Shown: positions 29,541-40,916, numbered from the stretch's first letter. The stretch: DNA of 64,000 bases from Pseudooceanicola antarcticus (GCF_900215355.1 NZ_OBEA01000002.1:496001-560000), one strand, 5' to 3'. Made by a program: numbers and translations. The notes: generated from the letters alone by a model not told the origin.

Positions 29541-30734
29541 TTAGCCCTTCACTGCTTTCACGATTTTCTCGGCGCCGTCGGACAGGTTGTCTGCCGCGAT
29601 GACGTTCAGGCCGGAGGAGGCGATGATCTCCTTGCCCTTTTCGACGTTGGTGCCTTCCAGGCGCACGACCAGCGGAACCTCGAGGCCCACTTCCTTCACC
29701 GCGGCGATCACGCCCTCGGCGATGACGTCGCAGCGCATGATGCCGCCGAAGATGTTCACCAGGATGCCCTTAACGTTGGGGTCGGAGGTGATGATCTTGA
29801 AGGCCTCGGTCACTTTCTCCTTGGTGGCGCCGCCACCGACGTCGAGGAAGTTCGCGGGCTCGGCACCGTAGAGCTTGATGATGTCCATCGTTGCCATGGC
29901 CAGGCCTGCGCCGTTCACCATGCAGCCGATCTCACCATCCAGCGCGATGTAGTTCAGGTCGTACTTGGAGGCCGCCAGTTCTTTGGCGTCTTCCTCGGTC
30001 TCGTCGCGCAGGGCGGCGATGTCCGCGTGGCGGTAGACCGCGTTGCCGTCGAAGCCGACCTTGGCGTCCAGGACCTTCAGGTTGCCATCGGGCATGACGA
30101 TCAGCGGGTTGATCTCCAGCTGTTCCATGTCCTTCTCCATGAAGGCACGGTAGAGATCGCCGATCAGCTTGACGCACTGCTTCATCGCGGCGCCCTTCAG
30201 GCCCAGCGAGAAGGCGACCTTGCGGCCGTGGAACGGCGCGTAGCCGGTGGCCGGGTCGATGGAGAAGCTGAGGATCTTCTCGGGGGTGGCAGCTGCCACT
30301 TCCTCGATGTCCATGCCGCCCTCGGTGGAGCAGACCACGGAGACCGAAGAGGTCTGACGGTCGACCAGCAGAGCCAGGTACAGCTCGCGTTCGATGTCGG
30401 AACCGGCTTCGATGTAGATGCGGTTGACCTGCTTGCCGGCGGGGCCGGTCTGGTGGGTCACCAGGGTCTTGCCAAGCATCTTCTTGGCTTCTTCTTCGGC
30501 TTCCTCGACGGATTTCGCCAGGCGGACACCGCCTTTTTCACCGGCGCTTTCCTCGACGAACTTGCCCTTGCCGCGGCCGCCTGCGTGGATCTGAGCCTTG
30601 ACCACCCAGAGCGGGCCGTCCAGCTCGCCCGCGGCGGTCTTGGCCTCATCGGCCTTCAGGACCGCGCGGCCGTCCGAGACCGGCGCGCCATATTCGCGAA
30701 GGATCGCCTTCGCCTGATATTCATGGATGTTCAT
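29541..30734 (-). CDS. sucC: Succinyl-CoA synthetase beta subunit
   Basis: This 397-residue ATP-grasp subunit starts [12 protein letters not shown], the usual SucC start. The ATG at 30734 is preceded by GAGGG at 9 nt; a TTG three codons earlier is less likely. ATP-grasp and nucleotide-binding segments include [16 protein letters not shown], and the C-terminal [14 protein letters not shown] binds SucD. It is the first gene of the suc operon. Paired palindromes lie about 110 nt upstream. Confidence 0.97.
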   Translation of the reverse strand: MNIHEYQAKAILREYGAPVSDGRAVLKADEAKTAAGELDGPLWVVKAQIHAGGRGKGKFVEESAGEKGGVRLAKSVEEAEEEAKKMLGKTLVTHQTGPAGKQVNRIYIEAGSDIERELYLALLVDRQTSSVSVVCSTEGGMDIEEVAAATPEKILSFSIDPATGYAPFHGRKVAFSLGLKGAAMKQCVKLIGDLYRAFMEKDMEQLEINPLIVMPDGNLKVLDAKVGFDGNAVYRHADIAALRDETEEDAKELAASKYDLNYIALDGEIGCMVNGAGLAMATMDIIKLYGAEPANFLDVGGGATKEKVTEAFKIITSDPNVKGILVNIFGGIMRCDVIAEGVIAAVKEVGLEVPLVVRLEGTNVEKGKEIIASSGLNVIAADNLSDGAEKIVKAVKG

Positions 30735-30844
30735 GAATTCCAACCCTCGTTTGCTACGATTGTCATCGGTAGTGGCACAGTCTTACCTGCCGATGAACCT
30801 ATTTTTGCAGGCCCCGGACAAATTCCGCCGATTTTCTTGAGTTT

Positions 30845-30873
30845 GTGATCACGCGCGGAATTCGTGTGATCAC
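30845..30873 (-). promoter_or_regulatory. Candidate operator upstream of sucC: two GTGATCAC palindromes
   Basis: GTGATCAC occurs at 30845-30852 and again at 30866-30873, start-to-start 21 bp, about two helical turns. The outer flanks are TTT and AAA, so the whole block is itself nearly palindromic. The same arrangement is found upstream of sdhC. It lies 111 bp or more upstream of the sucC ATG, in the 298-nt gap between sucC and a plus-strand glycosyltransferase (30735-31032). The regulator is not identified. Confidence 0.7.
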
Positions 30874-31032
30874 AAAGCTGCGCCGCCTGCATTTCCAGCT
30901 CCCTTTCGGCCTCGTCCGGGATTCGGTCTGCCACCATCTTGTAATGAACTGCCCCGAAATCTAAGACCTTTTGAAACCCGAATGGCGCCCCTGTTCCGCA
31001 GGGGCAGGCAAGAGCTGACGTCGAGACCCCGC

Positions 31033-31866
31033 ATGCATGTCATAAGCCTGTCTTCGATCCCGCCGCGCTTCGGCGCGCTAGCGGAACAGCTGCAGGCCCT
31101 GCTTGCGCAGCGGCGGCCAGCCGAGGAGATCCGGCTCTATATCCCCAGGCGCTACCGCCGCTTTCCCGACTGGGACGGGCGGCTGCCCGAGGTACCGCGG
31201 GGCATCCGCATCTGCCGCGCGGAAGAGGACCTGGGCCCGGCGACAAAGGTGCTCTTCGCCGCTGAGGAGTTGCGGGGGCAGGACCTGGGGCTGCTCTATT
31301 GCGACGACGACAGGACCTATGCGCCGGAATGGAGCCACCGCTTGCTGCGCGCCTGGCGCCGCCGCCCGCAGGCGACGATCGCCAGCTGCGGCTGGGACCT
31401 GGACCACCTGGGCCTGCCGCTGCCCGAGGCGGACCCGCAGCCGCGGTTCGGCTTGCAGGTGCGGCGCATGGATCCCGAATACCGCTACCTGCGGACCCGG
31501 CAGCGGATCGGGCGGCTCTTCGGCAGGGCGAAGGGGCCGAAACCGCAGCGCAACCTGATCGGCCGCTCGGGCCATTGCCACGTGGCCGAGGGCTTTGGCG
31601 GTGTGCTGATCCGTCCCGACTGGCTGCCGCAAGAGGCCTGGCAGATTCCGCCGGTGCTCTGGGCCGTCGATGATGTCTGGCTTTCGGGGCATCTGACCCG
31701 CACGGGCCATGCCCCCTGGCTGCCGGCGCGGGCGCACCGGCTGCGCACGGGCGGGGTCTCGGACGTGGCGGCGCTGGCGGATGCAACGCTCGATGGCGCG
31801 GGCAGGGCCGAGGCCAACCTGCGCTGCGCCAGGCACTTCATCGAGACCTACGGCATCTGGAAATGA
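31033..31866 (+). CDS. Putative GT-A glycosyltransferase-like protein
   Basis: This 277-residue protein starts MHVISLSSIPPRF at ATG 31033; earlier in-frame starts add an unrelated leader. The pattern resembles small GT-A glycosyltransferases: a nucleotide-binding-like start, LLYCDDDRTYAPEW as a likely DXD metal site near residue 96, and a GGVLIRPDWL segment. Specific family assignment is not possible by eye. It lies alone on the plus strand between mdh and sucC, breaking up the TCA block. Confidence 0.65.
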   Translation: MHVISLSSIPPRFGALAEQLQALLAQRRPAEEIRLYIPRRYRRFPDWDGRLPEVPRGIRICRAEEDLGPATKVLFAAEELRGQDLGLLYCDDDRTYAPEWSHRLLRAWRRRPQATIASCGWDLDHLGLPLPEADPQPRFGLQVRRMDPEYRYLRTRQRIGRLFGRAKGPKPQRNLIGRSGHCHVAEGFGGVLIRPDWLPQEAWQIPPVLWAVDDVWLSGHLTRTGHAPWLPARAHRLRTGGVSDVAALADATLDGAGRAEANLRCARHFIETYGIWK

Positions 31867-31868
31867 AA

Positions 31869-31894
31869 AGGGCCGCCCCGAGGGCGGCCCTTTC
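31869..31894. terminator. Bidirectional terminator between glycosyltransferase gene and mdh
   Basis: AGGGCCGCC and GGCGGCCCT form a stem around a short loop, with AAAA on the left and TTT on the right. It lies between convergent stops (31866 and 31915), so it can serve both genes. Confidence 0.82.
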
Positions 31895-31914
31895 CGTCAG
31901 AACTGTGCTGTGGC

Positions 31915-33232
<1,318 letters not shown>

Positions 33233-33640
33233 TCAGGCGTCCTGGTCGTCGCCCGGCAGGGCCTCGAACAGCGACTCGAAGGCCTGCCCGCTGGCGATCA
33301 GGCAGGTGATCCCCTGCGGCGAGGTCATGGTGATGGTCCAGGTGCCGCTGTCATCCGAGGCGAAGACCTCGACCATGGCGTTGTTGGAGCCGATGCCGAT
33401 CGAGCGGCGCGTCTCGCCGTAGCCTTCGGCAAGGCGGTTCACCACCACCTCGCGCGGGGCACAGGCCTGGCGGCTGCCCTGGGCGCTGGCCGAGAGCGGC
33501 AGCAGTGCCGACATCACGGACAGCAGCAAGGCGATAGCGGCGGATGGGGCAGAGCATGGGGCCAATCTCGGGCCCGGCATCCGGGCAGGAGCGGAGCGGA
33601 CGGCCTGGCGCAGCAGGCGGCTGGTGTCGGACAATTTCAT
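33233..33640 (-). CDS. Conserved secreted hypothetical protein
   Basis: This 135-residue protein has a Sec signal whose hydrophobic core (AIALLLSVMSALLPLSASA) ends near residue 53, leaving a mature domain of about 80 residues. The mature part begins around CAPREVVVNRLAEGYGE and has a second cysteine in GITCLIASGQ, so a disulfide is likely in the periplasm. The ATG at 33640 has AAAGGGA 8 nt ahead; an internal ATG about 20 codons on would give a more normal signal length. I do not recognise a named family. Confidence 0.7.
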   Translation of the reverse strand: MKLSDTSRLLRQAVRSAPARMPGPRLAPCSAPSAAIALLLSVMSALLPLSASAQGSRQACAPREVVVNRLAEGYGETRRSIGIGSNNAMVEVFASDDSGTWTITMTSPQGITCLIASGQAFESLFEALPGDDQDA

Positions 33641-33945
33641 CCGAAATCCCTTTCTGGCTGGGTCCGGCCCGGAGGAAGGGCAGGATGGACCGTTGCGATC
33701 TGGGCGGTCTCTGCGCCCGGCTCGACAATCCCCGATGCCTGCGCGGACCTGTCCCGGCCCTGCGCCCCCTCACCATGAGCGACAACCTCCTGCCTTTCGG
33801 TTAACATCCCGGTCCAGGCCCGTGCCTTTCCCCGATTTCGCCGCGTCGCAGCAGAAAATTCGGGCCGGGAGCTGAATTCCCCTTGAATTAATCCGTTGAA
33901 AAATGCCATCCCTGCGCAAGAATATTACTCGCTTGAGGTTTCGCC
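33641..33945. other. Divergent promoter region before mcl2
   Basis: These 305 nt separate the secreted hypothetical gene from mcl2 and hold both promoters. GCTGAATTCCCCTTGAA at 33871-33887 is one of three similar sequences in the window and ends 58 nt before the mcl2 ATG. I see no gene here. Confidence 0.5.
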
Positions 33946-34794
33946 ATGACATCGACCACGCGCCCCTTCCGCTCGCTGCTCTATATTCCGGGCTCCAAGG
34001 AGCGTGCGCTCGACAAGGCGCGCGCGCTGCCGGTGGATGCCATCCTCTTCGACCTGGAAGACGCCGTGATGCCCGAGGCCAAGGTCGAGGCACGCGCCAC
34101 GCTGCTCGCCGCCCTCGGCGAAGGCGGCTACGGCAAGCGGGCGAAGATCGTGCGGATCAACGCGCTAGATACCGAATGGGGCGAAGGCGATGTGGCGGCG
34201 CTGAAGGGGGCCGATATCGACGCGATCCTGCTGCCCAAGGTCAATTCCGCCAAGGACATCGACCGGCTGGCGGCGCTTTGCGACGTGCCGATCTGGGCCA
34301 TGATGGAGACCCCGCTGGCCATCTTCAACGCGCTCGAGATCGCGGCGCACCCCCGGATCGAAGGTTTCGTGGCGGGCACCAATGACCTGGCCAAGGAGCT
34401 CAACTGCCGCACCCGCCCGGACCGGCTGCCGATGCAGATGGCGCTGCAGACCATGCTGATGGCGGCCCGTGCCCATGGGGTGGTGGCGACCGATGGCGTC
34501 TACAACCAGTTCAAGGACGAGGCCGGGCTTGAGGCCGAATGCGAGCAGGGCCGGGACCTGGGCTTTGACGGCAAGACCCTGATCCACCCGGCCCAGGTCG
34601 AGATCGCCAACCGCGTCTTCGCCCCCTCCGAGGCCGAGATCGACCTGGCCCGCCGCCAGATCGAGGCCTTCGAGGCGGTGCTGGCCTCGGGGCAGGGGGT
34701 TGCCGTGGTCGATGGCAAGATCGTCGAGAACCTGCACGTGGAAACCGCGAAAAAGACCCTGGCCCAGGCCGAAGCCATTGCGGAGGCCGGTTGA
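33946..34794 (+). CDS. mcl2: (3S)-malyl-CoA thioesterase (HpcH/HpaI fold)
   Basis: This 282-residue TIM-barrel protein of the citrate lyase beta family has PFRSLLYIPGSKERAL, the metal-binding FDLEDAV segment, WAMMETPLAIFNA with the metal-binding glutamate and FDGKTLIHPAQV. From memory it closely resembles Rhodobacter sphaeroides Mcl2, shown to hydrolyse (3S)-malyl-CoA to malate; Mcl1, the lyase, has a different N-terminus. mch, next step neighbour of the ethylmalonyl-CoA pathway, lies two genes downstream, which supports the call. A lyase of the same fold acting on another CoA ester is the alternative. Confidence 0.85.
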   Translation: MTSTTRPFRSLLYIPGSKERALDKARALPVDAILFDLEDAVMPEAKVEARATLLAALGEGGYGKRAKIVRINALDTEWGEGDVAALKGADIDAILLPKVNSAKDIDRLAALCDVPIWAMMETPLAIFNALEIAAHPRIEGFVAGTNDLAKELNCRTRPDRLPMQMALQTMLMAARAHGVVATDGVYNQFKDEAGLEAECEQGRDLGFDGKTLIHPAQVEIANRVFAPSEAEIDLARRQIEAFEAVLASGQGVAVVDGKIVENLHVETAKKTLAQAEAIAEAG

Positions 34795-34837
34795 GAGGCC
34801 CAGTCTGGCGGCGATTCACTTAGGCAAAGGCACCCCC

Positions 34838-35389
34838 ATGGCACTTATCCTGCTCGGCCTCATCCTCTGGACCTGGCCCCACCTGATGAAGGAATACACC
34901 CCCGGCCTGCGCGGGGGGCTCGGAGAGAGCACCGCCAAGCCGATCGTCGCGGTCGCGGCGCTGCTGGCCATCGTGCTGATGGTGCTGGGCTATCGCTCGG
35001 CCGACTATATCCACATCTACACGCCGCCCGCCTGGGGCCAGCATCTGAACAACCTGCTGATGCTCTTCTCTGTGGCGCTCTTCGGCGGTGCCCATTCCAA
35101 GGGGCGCATCAAGCAGGTCGTCCGTCACCCGATGTTCGCGGGCACCATCCTCTGGGCGGTGGCGCACCTGCTGGTGCGCGGCGATGCGGCCTCGGTGCTG
35201 CTCTGGGGCGGGATGATCGTCTGGGCCGTCGCCGGCTGGGTGGTGACCAACCGTCGCCAGCCCGGATATGTCCGACCCACGGGCGGGACGCTGAAGGGGG
35301 ATCTGATCCTCGCGGCGATCACCATTGTGGTCTACATCGTCATCGTGCTGATCCACTCGCTGGTCGGCCCCAATCCACTTCCGATGTGA
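34838..35389 (+). CDS. NnrU-family membrane protein
   Basis: This 183-residue protein has about six membrane segments and the NnrU pattern: LWTWPHLMKEYTPGLR at the start, HPMFAGTILWAVAHLL in the middle and RRQPGYV near the end. NnrU was first linked to nitric oxide/denitrification genes; related membrane methyltransferase-like folds share the HPxxxGxxLW motif. There are no denitrification genes here. ATG 34838 follows AAAGG. It sits between mcl2 and mch. Confidence 0.82.
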   Translation: MALILLGLILWTWPHLMKEYTPGLRGGLGESTAKPIVAVAALLAIVLMVLGYRSADYIHIYTPPAWGQHLNNLLMLFSVALFGGAHSKGRIKQVVRHPMFAGTILWAVAHLLVRGDAASVLLWGGMIVWAVAGWVVTNRRQPGYVRPTGGTLKGDLILAAITIVVYIVIVLIHSLVGPNPLPM

Positions 35390-35396
35390 GGACCCG

Positions 35397-35600
35397 ATGA
35401 AACTCTACCGTTTGCTGACCGAAGACGACACCTCGGCCTTCTGCCACAAGGTGACCAAGGCGCTGAATGCCGGCTGGGAGCTGCATGGCTCGCCCACCTA
35501 CGCCTTCGATGCCGCCAATGGCACCATGCGCTGCGGCCAGGCCGTGGTGAAGGAGGTCGAGGGCACCTACACCCCCGACACCAAGCTTGGAGAGCACTGA
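35397..35600 (+). CDS. DUF1737 small protein
   Basis: This 67-residue protein matches the DUF1737 pattern: MKLYRLLTEDDTSAFCHKVT, then GWELHGSPTYAFD and QAVVKEV. It is small and probably a folded cytoplasmic domain of unknown function. It is directly followed by mch, with adjacent stop and start, and so is probably in the mcl2-mch operon. Confidence 0.82.
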   Translation: MKLYRLLTEDDTSAFCHKVTKALNAGWELHGSPTYAFDAANGTMRCGQAVVKEVEGTYTPDTKLGEH

Positions 35601-36629
35601 ATGAAGACCAATCCGGGCCGTTTCTTCGAGGACTACAAGCTGGGAGAGGTGATCTCCCATGCCGTGCCGCGGACCGTTTCGGGCGGGGAGCGGGCGCTGT
35701 ACCATGCGCTCTATCCCGCGCGGGGTGCGCTCTATTCCTCGGATGAATTCGCCCGGAGCTGCGGTCTTCCGCAAGCGCCGCTGGATGATCTGGCGGCCTT
35801 CCACCTGGTCTTCGGCAAGACGGTGCCCGATATCTCGCTGAACGCCGTGGCCAACCTGGGCTATGCCGAGGGCCGCTGGCTGGCGCCGGTCTATCCCGGA
35901 GACACGCTTGCGGCGCGGTCCACGGTGATCGGGCTGAAGCAGAATTCCAACGGCAAGTCCGGCGTGGTCTGGGTGAAGACCGAGGGGGTGAACCAGCGCG
36001 GCGAAGTGGTGCTGAGCTATGTCCGCTGGGTCATGGTGCGCAAGCGTGACCTCGATGCCGAGGCGCCGATGACCACCATCCCCGACCTGGCCCCCGCCGT
36101 TCCGGCCTCTGACCTCGTGGTGCCCGAGGGGCTCGACTTCACCGGCTATGATTTCACCCTGGCGGGCGAGCCGCATCGCTGGGGCGACTACGAGCCGGGC
36201 GAGCGGATCGACCATGTGGATGGCGTCACCGTGGAAGAGGCCGAGCACATGCTGGCCACGCGTCTCTGGCAGAACACCGCCAAGGTGCATTTCGACGCCA
36301 CCTTCCGGCCCGACGGGCAGCGGCTGATCTATGGCGGCCACGTGATCTCGATGGCGCGGGCGCTGTCCTTCAACGGGCTGGCCAATGCGCAGATGGTGGT
36401 GGCGCTGAACGGTGGCGCCCATGCCAACCCCTGTTTCTCGGGCACCACGGTGAAGGCCTGGAGCGAGGTCCTGGACCGGGCCGAGACCGCGGCCCCCGGT
36501 GTCGGTGCGCTGCGGCTGCGGCTGGTGGCGACCTCGGGCGGAGAGCCCTTCACCCTGAAGGGCGAGGGCGGCAAGTATCTGCCGCATGTGCTTCTGGATC
36601 TGGACTACTGGGTGCTGGTGCCGCGCTAG
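35601..36629 (+). CDS. mch: Mesaconyl-CoA hydratase
   Basis: This 342-residue protein is a double hot-dog MaoC-type hydratase. It adds water to mesaconyl-C1-CoA to give beta-methylmalyl-CoA in the ethylmalonyl-CoA pathway. The first hot-dog contains the active region RTVSGGERALYHALYPARGALYSSD; the second, with ERIDHVDGVTVEEAEHMLATRLWQNTAKVHFD, is typical of Mch. It directly follows the DUF1737 gene and precedes the sdh promoter region. Confidence 0.92.
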   Translation: MKTNPGRFFEDYKLGEVISHAVPRTVSGGERALYHALYPARGALYSSDEFARSCGLPQAPLDDLAAFHLVFGKTVPDISLNAVANLGYAEGRWLAPVYPGDTLAARSTVIGLKQNSNGKSGVVWVKTEGVNQRGEVVLSYVRWVMVRKRDLDAEAPMTTIPDLAPAVPASDLVVPEGLDFTGYDFTLAGEPHRWGDYEPGERIDHVDGVTVEEAEHMLATRLWQNTAKVHFDATFRPDGQRLIYGGHVISMARALSFNGLANAQMVVALNGGAHANPCFSGTTVKAWSEVLDRAETAAPGVGALRLRLVATSGGEPFTLKGEGGKYLPHVLLDLDYWVLVPR

Positions 36630-36836
36630 GGGCCGGTCCGAAGGCGCAGGCCCGAGCGCCCCGCACCCCGTTCCGGGGCGGCGGAAAGGGGCACGCGCCG
36701 GGTGGCAGATCCTTCTGCGTCAAGCGGTTGCAAGCGATCCCGGCCGTGCCGCCAGGCGCGTCCCTTCGGGCGCGAGGGGCGCAGAATCAAGGCGAAAAAC
36801 CAAGCAAATCAGTCGGATTTTGTATCCGCGCAAAAC

Positions 36837-36865
36837 GTGATCACAGCGCGAAAATCCGTGATCAC
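36837..36865 (+). promoter_or_regulatory. Candidate operator upstream of sdhC: two GTGATCAC palindromes
   Basis: GTGATCAC occurs at 36837-36844 and 36858-36865, start-to-start 21 bp, the same spacing as upstream of sucC. It ends 121 nt before the sdhC ATG. It lies in a 357-nt gap (36630-36986) that is locally AT-rich around 36790-36900 and otherwise holds a weak GC hairpin near 36659 after mch. The shared architecture suggests one regulator for both TCA operons. Confidence 0.7.
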
Positions 36866-36986
36866 ATTGGTCAAAAGATATCATTGGTTTTGTCAAATTC
36901 TTGGGGGTGCGACCCCGGAGAAGGATGACAAGCCCCCCTGATCTGGTAGAAGCTGGGTCCAAGGGAAATCCGGAAAGGACATGCCG

Positions 36987-37376
36987 ATGGCCGATGTGAA
37001 CCGGGGCAACCGCCCGCTCTCTCCATTCATGCTGGGCAAGCACTACAGGTTCCAGCTGAACTCTGTCACCTCGATCCTGACGCGGATCACCGGCAACGCG
37101 ATGATCGTCGCCGCCATCCTCGTCGCCTGGTGGCTGCTGGCGGCCTCCTCCGGCCCCGACTACTTCGCCACGGCGGATTACGTCCTGACCTCCTTCATCG
37201 GTGACGTCGTGATGACGCTCTCGGCCCTGGGCCTGTGGTATCACACCCTGGCCGGTGTCCGTCACCTGCTCTGGGACAACGGCTACTGCCTGGACGTTGC
37301 CACCTCCGACAAGCTCGGCTGGGGTATCCTGGGCGGCTCTGTCGTCCTGACCCTGCTGACCATCATCATCGTCTGA
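36987..37376 (+). CDS. sdhC: Succinate dehydrogenase cytochrome b556 subunit
   Basis: This 129-residue membrane anchor subunit has three helices (about 30-50, 60-82 and 105-127). It has SVTSILTRITG at the quinone site and the heme-ligand region WYHTLAGVRHLLWD. I chose ATG 36987 (MADVNRGNRPLSP), 7 nt after AAAGGA; an ATG two codons earlier is too close to it. It is the first gene of the sdh operon. Confidence 0.93.
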   Translation: MADVNRGNRPLSPFMLGKHYRFQLNSVTSILTRITGNAMIVAAILVAWWLLAASSGPDYFATADYVLTSFIGDVVMTLSALGLWYHTLAGVRHLLWDNGYCLDVATSDKLGWGILGGSVVLTLLTIIIV

Positions 37377-37390
37377 GAGGAATGCCAGCC

Positions 37391-37795
37391 ATGCGTTACC
37401 TGACCGACCGCAAGCGCGCCGTGGGCATGGGTGCCTCGAAGACCGGCACCGAACACCATTGGTTCATGCAGGTTACCTCCTTTGCCCTGCTGCCGCTCGT
37501 CGTTCTCTTCGTCTTCACCTTCGGCTGTGCCCTGGGTGGAACCTACGAAGAGGTCGTCGCCTATTATTCCCGTCCCTTCCCGGCGATCATCGCCCTGCTG
37601 ACCCTCTGGGTCGGCATGATGCACTTCAAGTCCGGCGCCCAGATGGCGATCGAGGACTACGTGCACGGCCTGAAGGGCCGCCTGACCATCATCGCCGTGA
37701 CCTGCCTGTCCTATGCCGTGGCGGCCACCGGTACCTATGCCCTGATCAAGCTCGCGCTCTCCGGCGCCGGAGTGATGATCGAGATCGACGTCTGA
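37391..37795 (+). CDS. sdhD: Succinate dehydrogenase membrane anchor subunit
   Basis: This 134-residue protein has three membrane helices and, in the second, [21 protein letters not shown], with conserved histidine and aspartate at the heme/quinone site. ATG 37391 follows GAGAGGA. It is 14 nt after sdhC. Confidence 0.92.
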   Translation: MRYLTDRKRAVGMGASKTGTEHHWFMQVTSFALLPLVVLFVFTFGCALGGTYEEVVAYYSRPFPAIIALLTLWVGMMHFKSGAQMAIEDYVHGLKGRLTIIAVTCLSYAVAATGTYALIKLALSGAGVMIEIDV

Positions 37796-37811
37796 GACCC
37801 GAGGTTCCCCA

Positions 37812-39617
37812 ATGGCTGCTTACGAATACGAAACGCATGAATACGATGTGGTCGTGGTCGGCGCCGGTGGCGCGGGTCTGCGCGCCACCCTCGGCATGGC
37901 CGAGCAAGGCCTGCGCACCGCCTGCGTGACCAAGGTCTTCCCGACCCGCTCGCACACCGTCGCCGCACAGGGTGGCATCGCCGCCTCGCTGTCCAACATG
38001 GGCCCCGACAACTGGCAGTGGCACATGTATGACACCGTCAAGGGCTCCGACTGGCTGGGTGACACCGACGCCATGGAATACCTGGCGCGTTCCGCCCCCA
38101 AGGCCGTCTACGAGCTTGAGCACTACGGCGTGCCCTTCTCGCGCACCGAGGAGGGCAAGATCTACCAGCGTCCCTTCGGCGGCCACACCACCGAATTCGG
38201 CGAAGGCCCCGCCGTGCAGCGGACCTGTGCTGCCGCCGACCGGACCGGCCACGCCATCCTGCACACGCTCTACGGCCAGTCGCTGAAGAACAACGCGGAA
38301 TTCTACATCGAGTACTTCGCCATCGACCTCATCATGAGCGACGACGGCGTCTGCACCGGCGTCGTCTGCTGGAAGCTCGATGACGGCACGATGCATGTCT
38401 TCAACGCCAAGATGGTCGTGCTGGCCACTGGCGGCTACGGCCGGGCCTACTTCTCGGCCACCTCGGCCCATACCTGCACCGGCGACGGTGGCGGCATGGT
38501 GGCCCGTGCGGGCCTGGCGCTGCAGGACATGGAGTTCGTGCAGTTCCACCCGACCGGCATCTACGGCTCGGGCTGCCTGATCACCGAGGGCGCGCGCGGC
38601 GAAGGTGGTTACCTGACCAACTCTGAAGGCGAACGCTTCATGGAGCGCTATGCGCCCCAGTACAAGGACCTCGCCCCCCGCGACTACGTCTCGCGCTCCA
38701 TGACCATGGAGATCCGCGAAGGCCGCGGTGTGGGTGAGCATGGTGACCACATCCACCTGAACCTCAGCCACCTGCCCGCCGAGGCCCTGGCCGAGCGTCT
38801 GCCCGGTATTTCCGAGTCGGCGAAGATCTTCGCTGGCGTGGATGTCACCAAGGAGCCGATCCCGGTCCTGCCGACGGTGCACTACAACATGGGCGGCATT
38901 CCCACCAACTACCATGGTGAGGTGCTGAACCCTACCGCCGACAACCCGACCGCCGTGGTCCCCGGCCTGATGGCCGTGGGCGAGGCGGGCTGTGCCTCGG
39001 TGCATGGCGCCAACCGGCTTGGGTCCAACTCGCTGATCGACCTCGTGGTCTTCGGCCGCGCCGCCGCCCTGCGCGCCGGCGAGGTGGTCGACCGCGAAGC
39101 CTCGATCCCGTCGACCAACAAGGCCTCCGTCGAGAAGGCCTTCGACCGCTTCGACTACTTCCGCAACGCCAAGGGCTCGATCCCGACCGCCGAGCTGCGC
39201 CTCGAGATGCAGCGCACCATGCAGTCCGACGCCGCGGTCTTCCGCGCCTCGGACACGCTGAAGGACGGTGTCGAGAAGATGACCGAGATCGCCGGCAAGC
39301 TGCCCGACGTCCATGTCACCGACCGCAGCCTGGTCTGGAACAGCGACTTGATGGAAACGCTGGAACTGACCAACCTGATGCCGAACGCCATGGCCACCAT
39401 CGTCGGCGCCGAAGCCCGCCACGAAAGCCGCGGTGCCCACGCGCACGAGGATTACGCCGAGCGTGACGACGAGAACTGGCGCGTCCACTCCATCACCCGC
39501 GTCGACGGTCCGAAGGTCGAGCTCAGCTACCGCCCGATCATCACCGATCCGCTGACGACCGAGGACGAGGGCGGCATCAGCCTGAAGAAGATCGCGCCCA
39601 AGGCACGGACGTTCTGA
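37812..39617 (+). CDS. sdhA: Succinate dehydrogenase flavoprotein subunit
   Basis: This 601-residue catalytic subunit oxidises succinate to fumarate. It has the FAD-binding [18 protein letters not shown], covalent-FAD H48 in [11 protein letters not shown], the substrate-site [21 protein letters not shown] and [12 protein letters not shown]. Length matches the family. It overlaps the DUF3052 start by 1 nt. Confidence 0.97.
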   Translation: MAAYEYETHEYDVVVVGAGGAGLRATLGMAEQGLRTACVTKVFPTRSHTVAAQGGIAASLSNMGPDNWQWHMYDTVKGSDWLGDTDAMEYLARSAPKAVYELEHYGVPFSRTEEGKIYQRPFGGHTTEFGEGPAVQRTCAAADRTGHAILHTLYGQSLKNNAEFYIEYFAIDLIMSDDGVCTGVVCWKLDDGTMHVFNAKMVVLATGGYGRAYFSATSAHTCTGDGGGMVARAGLALQDMEFVQFHPTGIYGSGCLITEGARGEGGYLTNSEGERFMERYAPQYKDLAPRDYVSRSMTMEIREGRGVGEHGDHIHLNLSHLPAEALAERLPGISESAKIFAGVDVTKEPIPVLPTVHYNMGGIPTNYHGEVLNPTADNPTAVVPGLMAVGEAGCASVHGANRLGSNSLIDLVVFGRAAALRAGEVVDREASIPSTNKASVEKAFDRFDYFRNAKGSIPTAELRLEMQRTMQSDAAVFRASDTLKDGVEKMTEIAGKLPDVHVTDRSLVWNSDLMETLELTNLMPNAMATIVGAEARHESRGAHAHEDYAERDDENWRVHSITRVDGPKVELSYRPIITDPLTTEDEGGISLKKIAPKARTF

Positions 39618-40060
39618 TGGCCGCAGAGGCAGGATATTCCGGCACCCCTCTGGCCCGCAAACTGGGCCTGAAGGACGGACAGCGCGCGGTCTTCGTCGCG
39701 CTGCCCGCGACGCTGGAAGACCTTGCCTCGGCCCGCGCCTTTTCCGAGGTGGCGCAGACCGCCACCCCGGAAGAGATCTCGGGCGAGGGATGGGACCTGA
39801 TCCATCTCTTCACCCGCGAGGCCCGGCAGCTGGATCAGCTGCCCCGGCTGCGCAGCCTGATCGCGCCCGATGGGATGATCTGGGTCTCCTGGCCCAAGAA
39901 GGCCTCGAAAGTGGCAACTGATGTGACCGAGGACGTGATCCGCGCCCGCGCTCTGGCCGACATCCTGGTGGACGTGAAGGTCTGCGCCGTGGATGCGATC
40001 TGGTCCGGTCTGAAACTCGTGATCCGGAAAGAGCACCGGGCCACACAGGCACATGCATAG
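39617..40060 (+). CDS. DUF3052-like protein between sdhA and sdhB
   Basis: This 147-residue protein matches the DUF3052 pattern: [20 protein letters not shown] at the start, then [21 protein letters not shown] and [20 protein letters not shown]. No catalytic residue is evident. It overlaps the sdhA stop (TGATG) and ends 11 nt before sdhB, so it must be made with the complex. Function unknown; a link to the sdh complex is suggested only by position. Confidence 0.78.
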   Translation: MAAEAGYSGTPLARKLGLKDGQRAVFVALPATLEDLASARAFSEVAQTATPEEISGEGWDLIHLFTREARQLDQLPRLRSLIAPDGMIWVSWPKKASKVATDVTEDVIRARALADILVDVKVCAVDAIWSGLKLVIRKEHRATQAHA

Positions 40061-40071
40061 AGGATAGAGAG

Positions 40072-40851
40072 ATGGTTCAGCTTACTCTGCCCAAGAACTC
40101 CCGGATGACCACGGGCAAGACCTGGCCGAAGCCCGAGGGTGCCACGAACGTCCGCAAGTTCAAGATCTACCGCTGGTCGCCCGAAGAGGGCGGCAACCCC
40201 CGTGTCGACACCTACTTCCTCGACATGGACAAATGCGGTCCGATGGTCCTGGACGCGCTGATCAAGATCAAGAACGAGATCGACCCCACGCTGACCTTCC
40301 GCCGCTCCTGCCGCGAAGGCATCTGTGGCTCCTGCGCGATGAACATCGACGGGCAGAACACCCTGGCCTGTATCTTCGGCCTCGACGAGGTGAAGGGCGA
40401 CGTGACGATCTACCCGCTGCCGCATATGCCGGTGGTGCGTGACCTGATCCCCGACCTGACCCACTTCTACGCCCAGCATGCCTCGATCATGCCCTGGCTG
40501 GAAACCAAGACCAACCGCCCGGCGAAAGAGTGGAAGCAGTCCATCGAGGACCGCAAGAAGCTCGACGGTCTCTATGAATGCGTCATGTGCGCCTCCTGCT
40601 CGACGTCCTGCCCCAGCTACTGGTGGAACGGCGACCGCTACCTTGGACCGGCCGCGCTGCTGCACGCCTACCGCTGGATCATCGACAGCCGCGACGAGGC
40701 CACCGGCGAGCGTCTGGATCAGCTGGAAGACCCCTTCAAGCTCTACCGCTGCCACACGATCATGAACTGCGCCAAGACCTGCCCCAAGGGCCTGAACCCG
40801 GCCGCAGCCATCTCGCACATCAAGCAGATGATGGTCGAACGCACGGTGTAA
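40072..40851 (+). CDS. sdhB: Succinate dehydrogenase iron-sulfur subunit
   Basis: This 259-residue subunit carries electrons from SdhA to quinone. [2Fe-2S] cysteines are C80, C85, C88 and C100; the other two clusters use C170/C173/C176 with C237, and C180 with C227 and C233. Spacing is canonical. A terminator follows 25 nt after the stop. Confidence 0.97.
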   Translation: MVQLTLPKNSRMTTGKTWPKPEGATNVRKFKIYRWSPEEGGNPRVDTYFLDMDKCGPMVLDALIKIKNEIDPTLTFRRSCREGICGSCAMNIDGQNTLACIFGLDEVKGDVTIYPLPHMPVVRDLIPDLTHFYAQHASIMPWLETKTNRPAKEWKQSIEDRKKLDGLYECVMCASCSTSCPSYWWNGDRYLGPAALLHAYRWIIDSRDEATGERLDQLEDPFKLYRCHTIMNCAKTCPKGLNPAAAISHIKQMMVERTV

Positions 40852-40876
40852 GCACCGCCTGCCTGGACATCGCAAG

Positions 40877-40905
40877 GCCCCGGATCGCAAGGTCCGGGGC
40901 TTTTT
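40877..40905 (+). terminator. Rho-independent terminator after sdhB
   Basis: GCCCCGGA pairs with TCCGGGGC around an 8-nt loop and is followed by TTTTT. It ends the sdh operon. Confidence 0.9.
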
Positions 40906-40916
40906 GCTGCCGGGGC

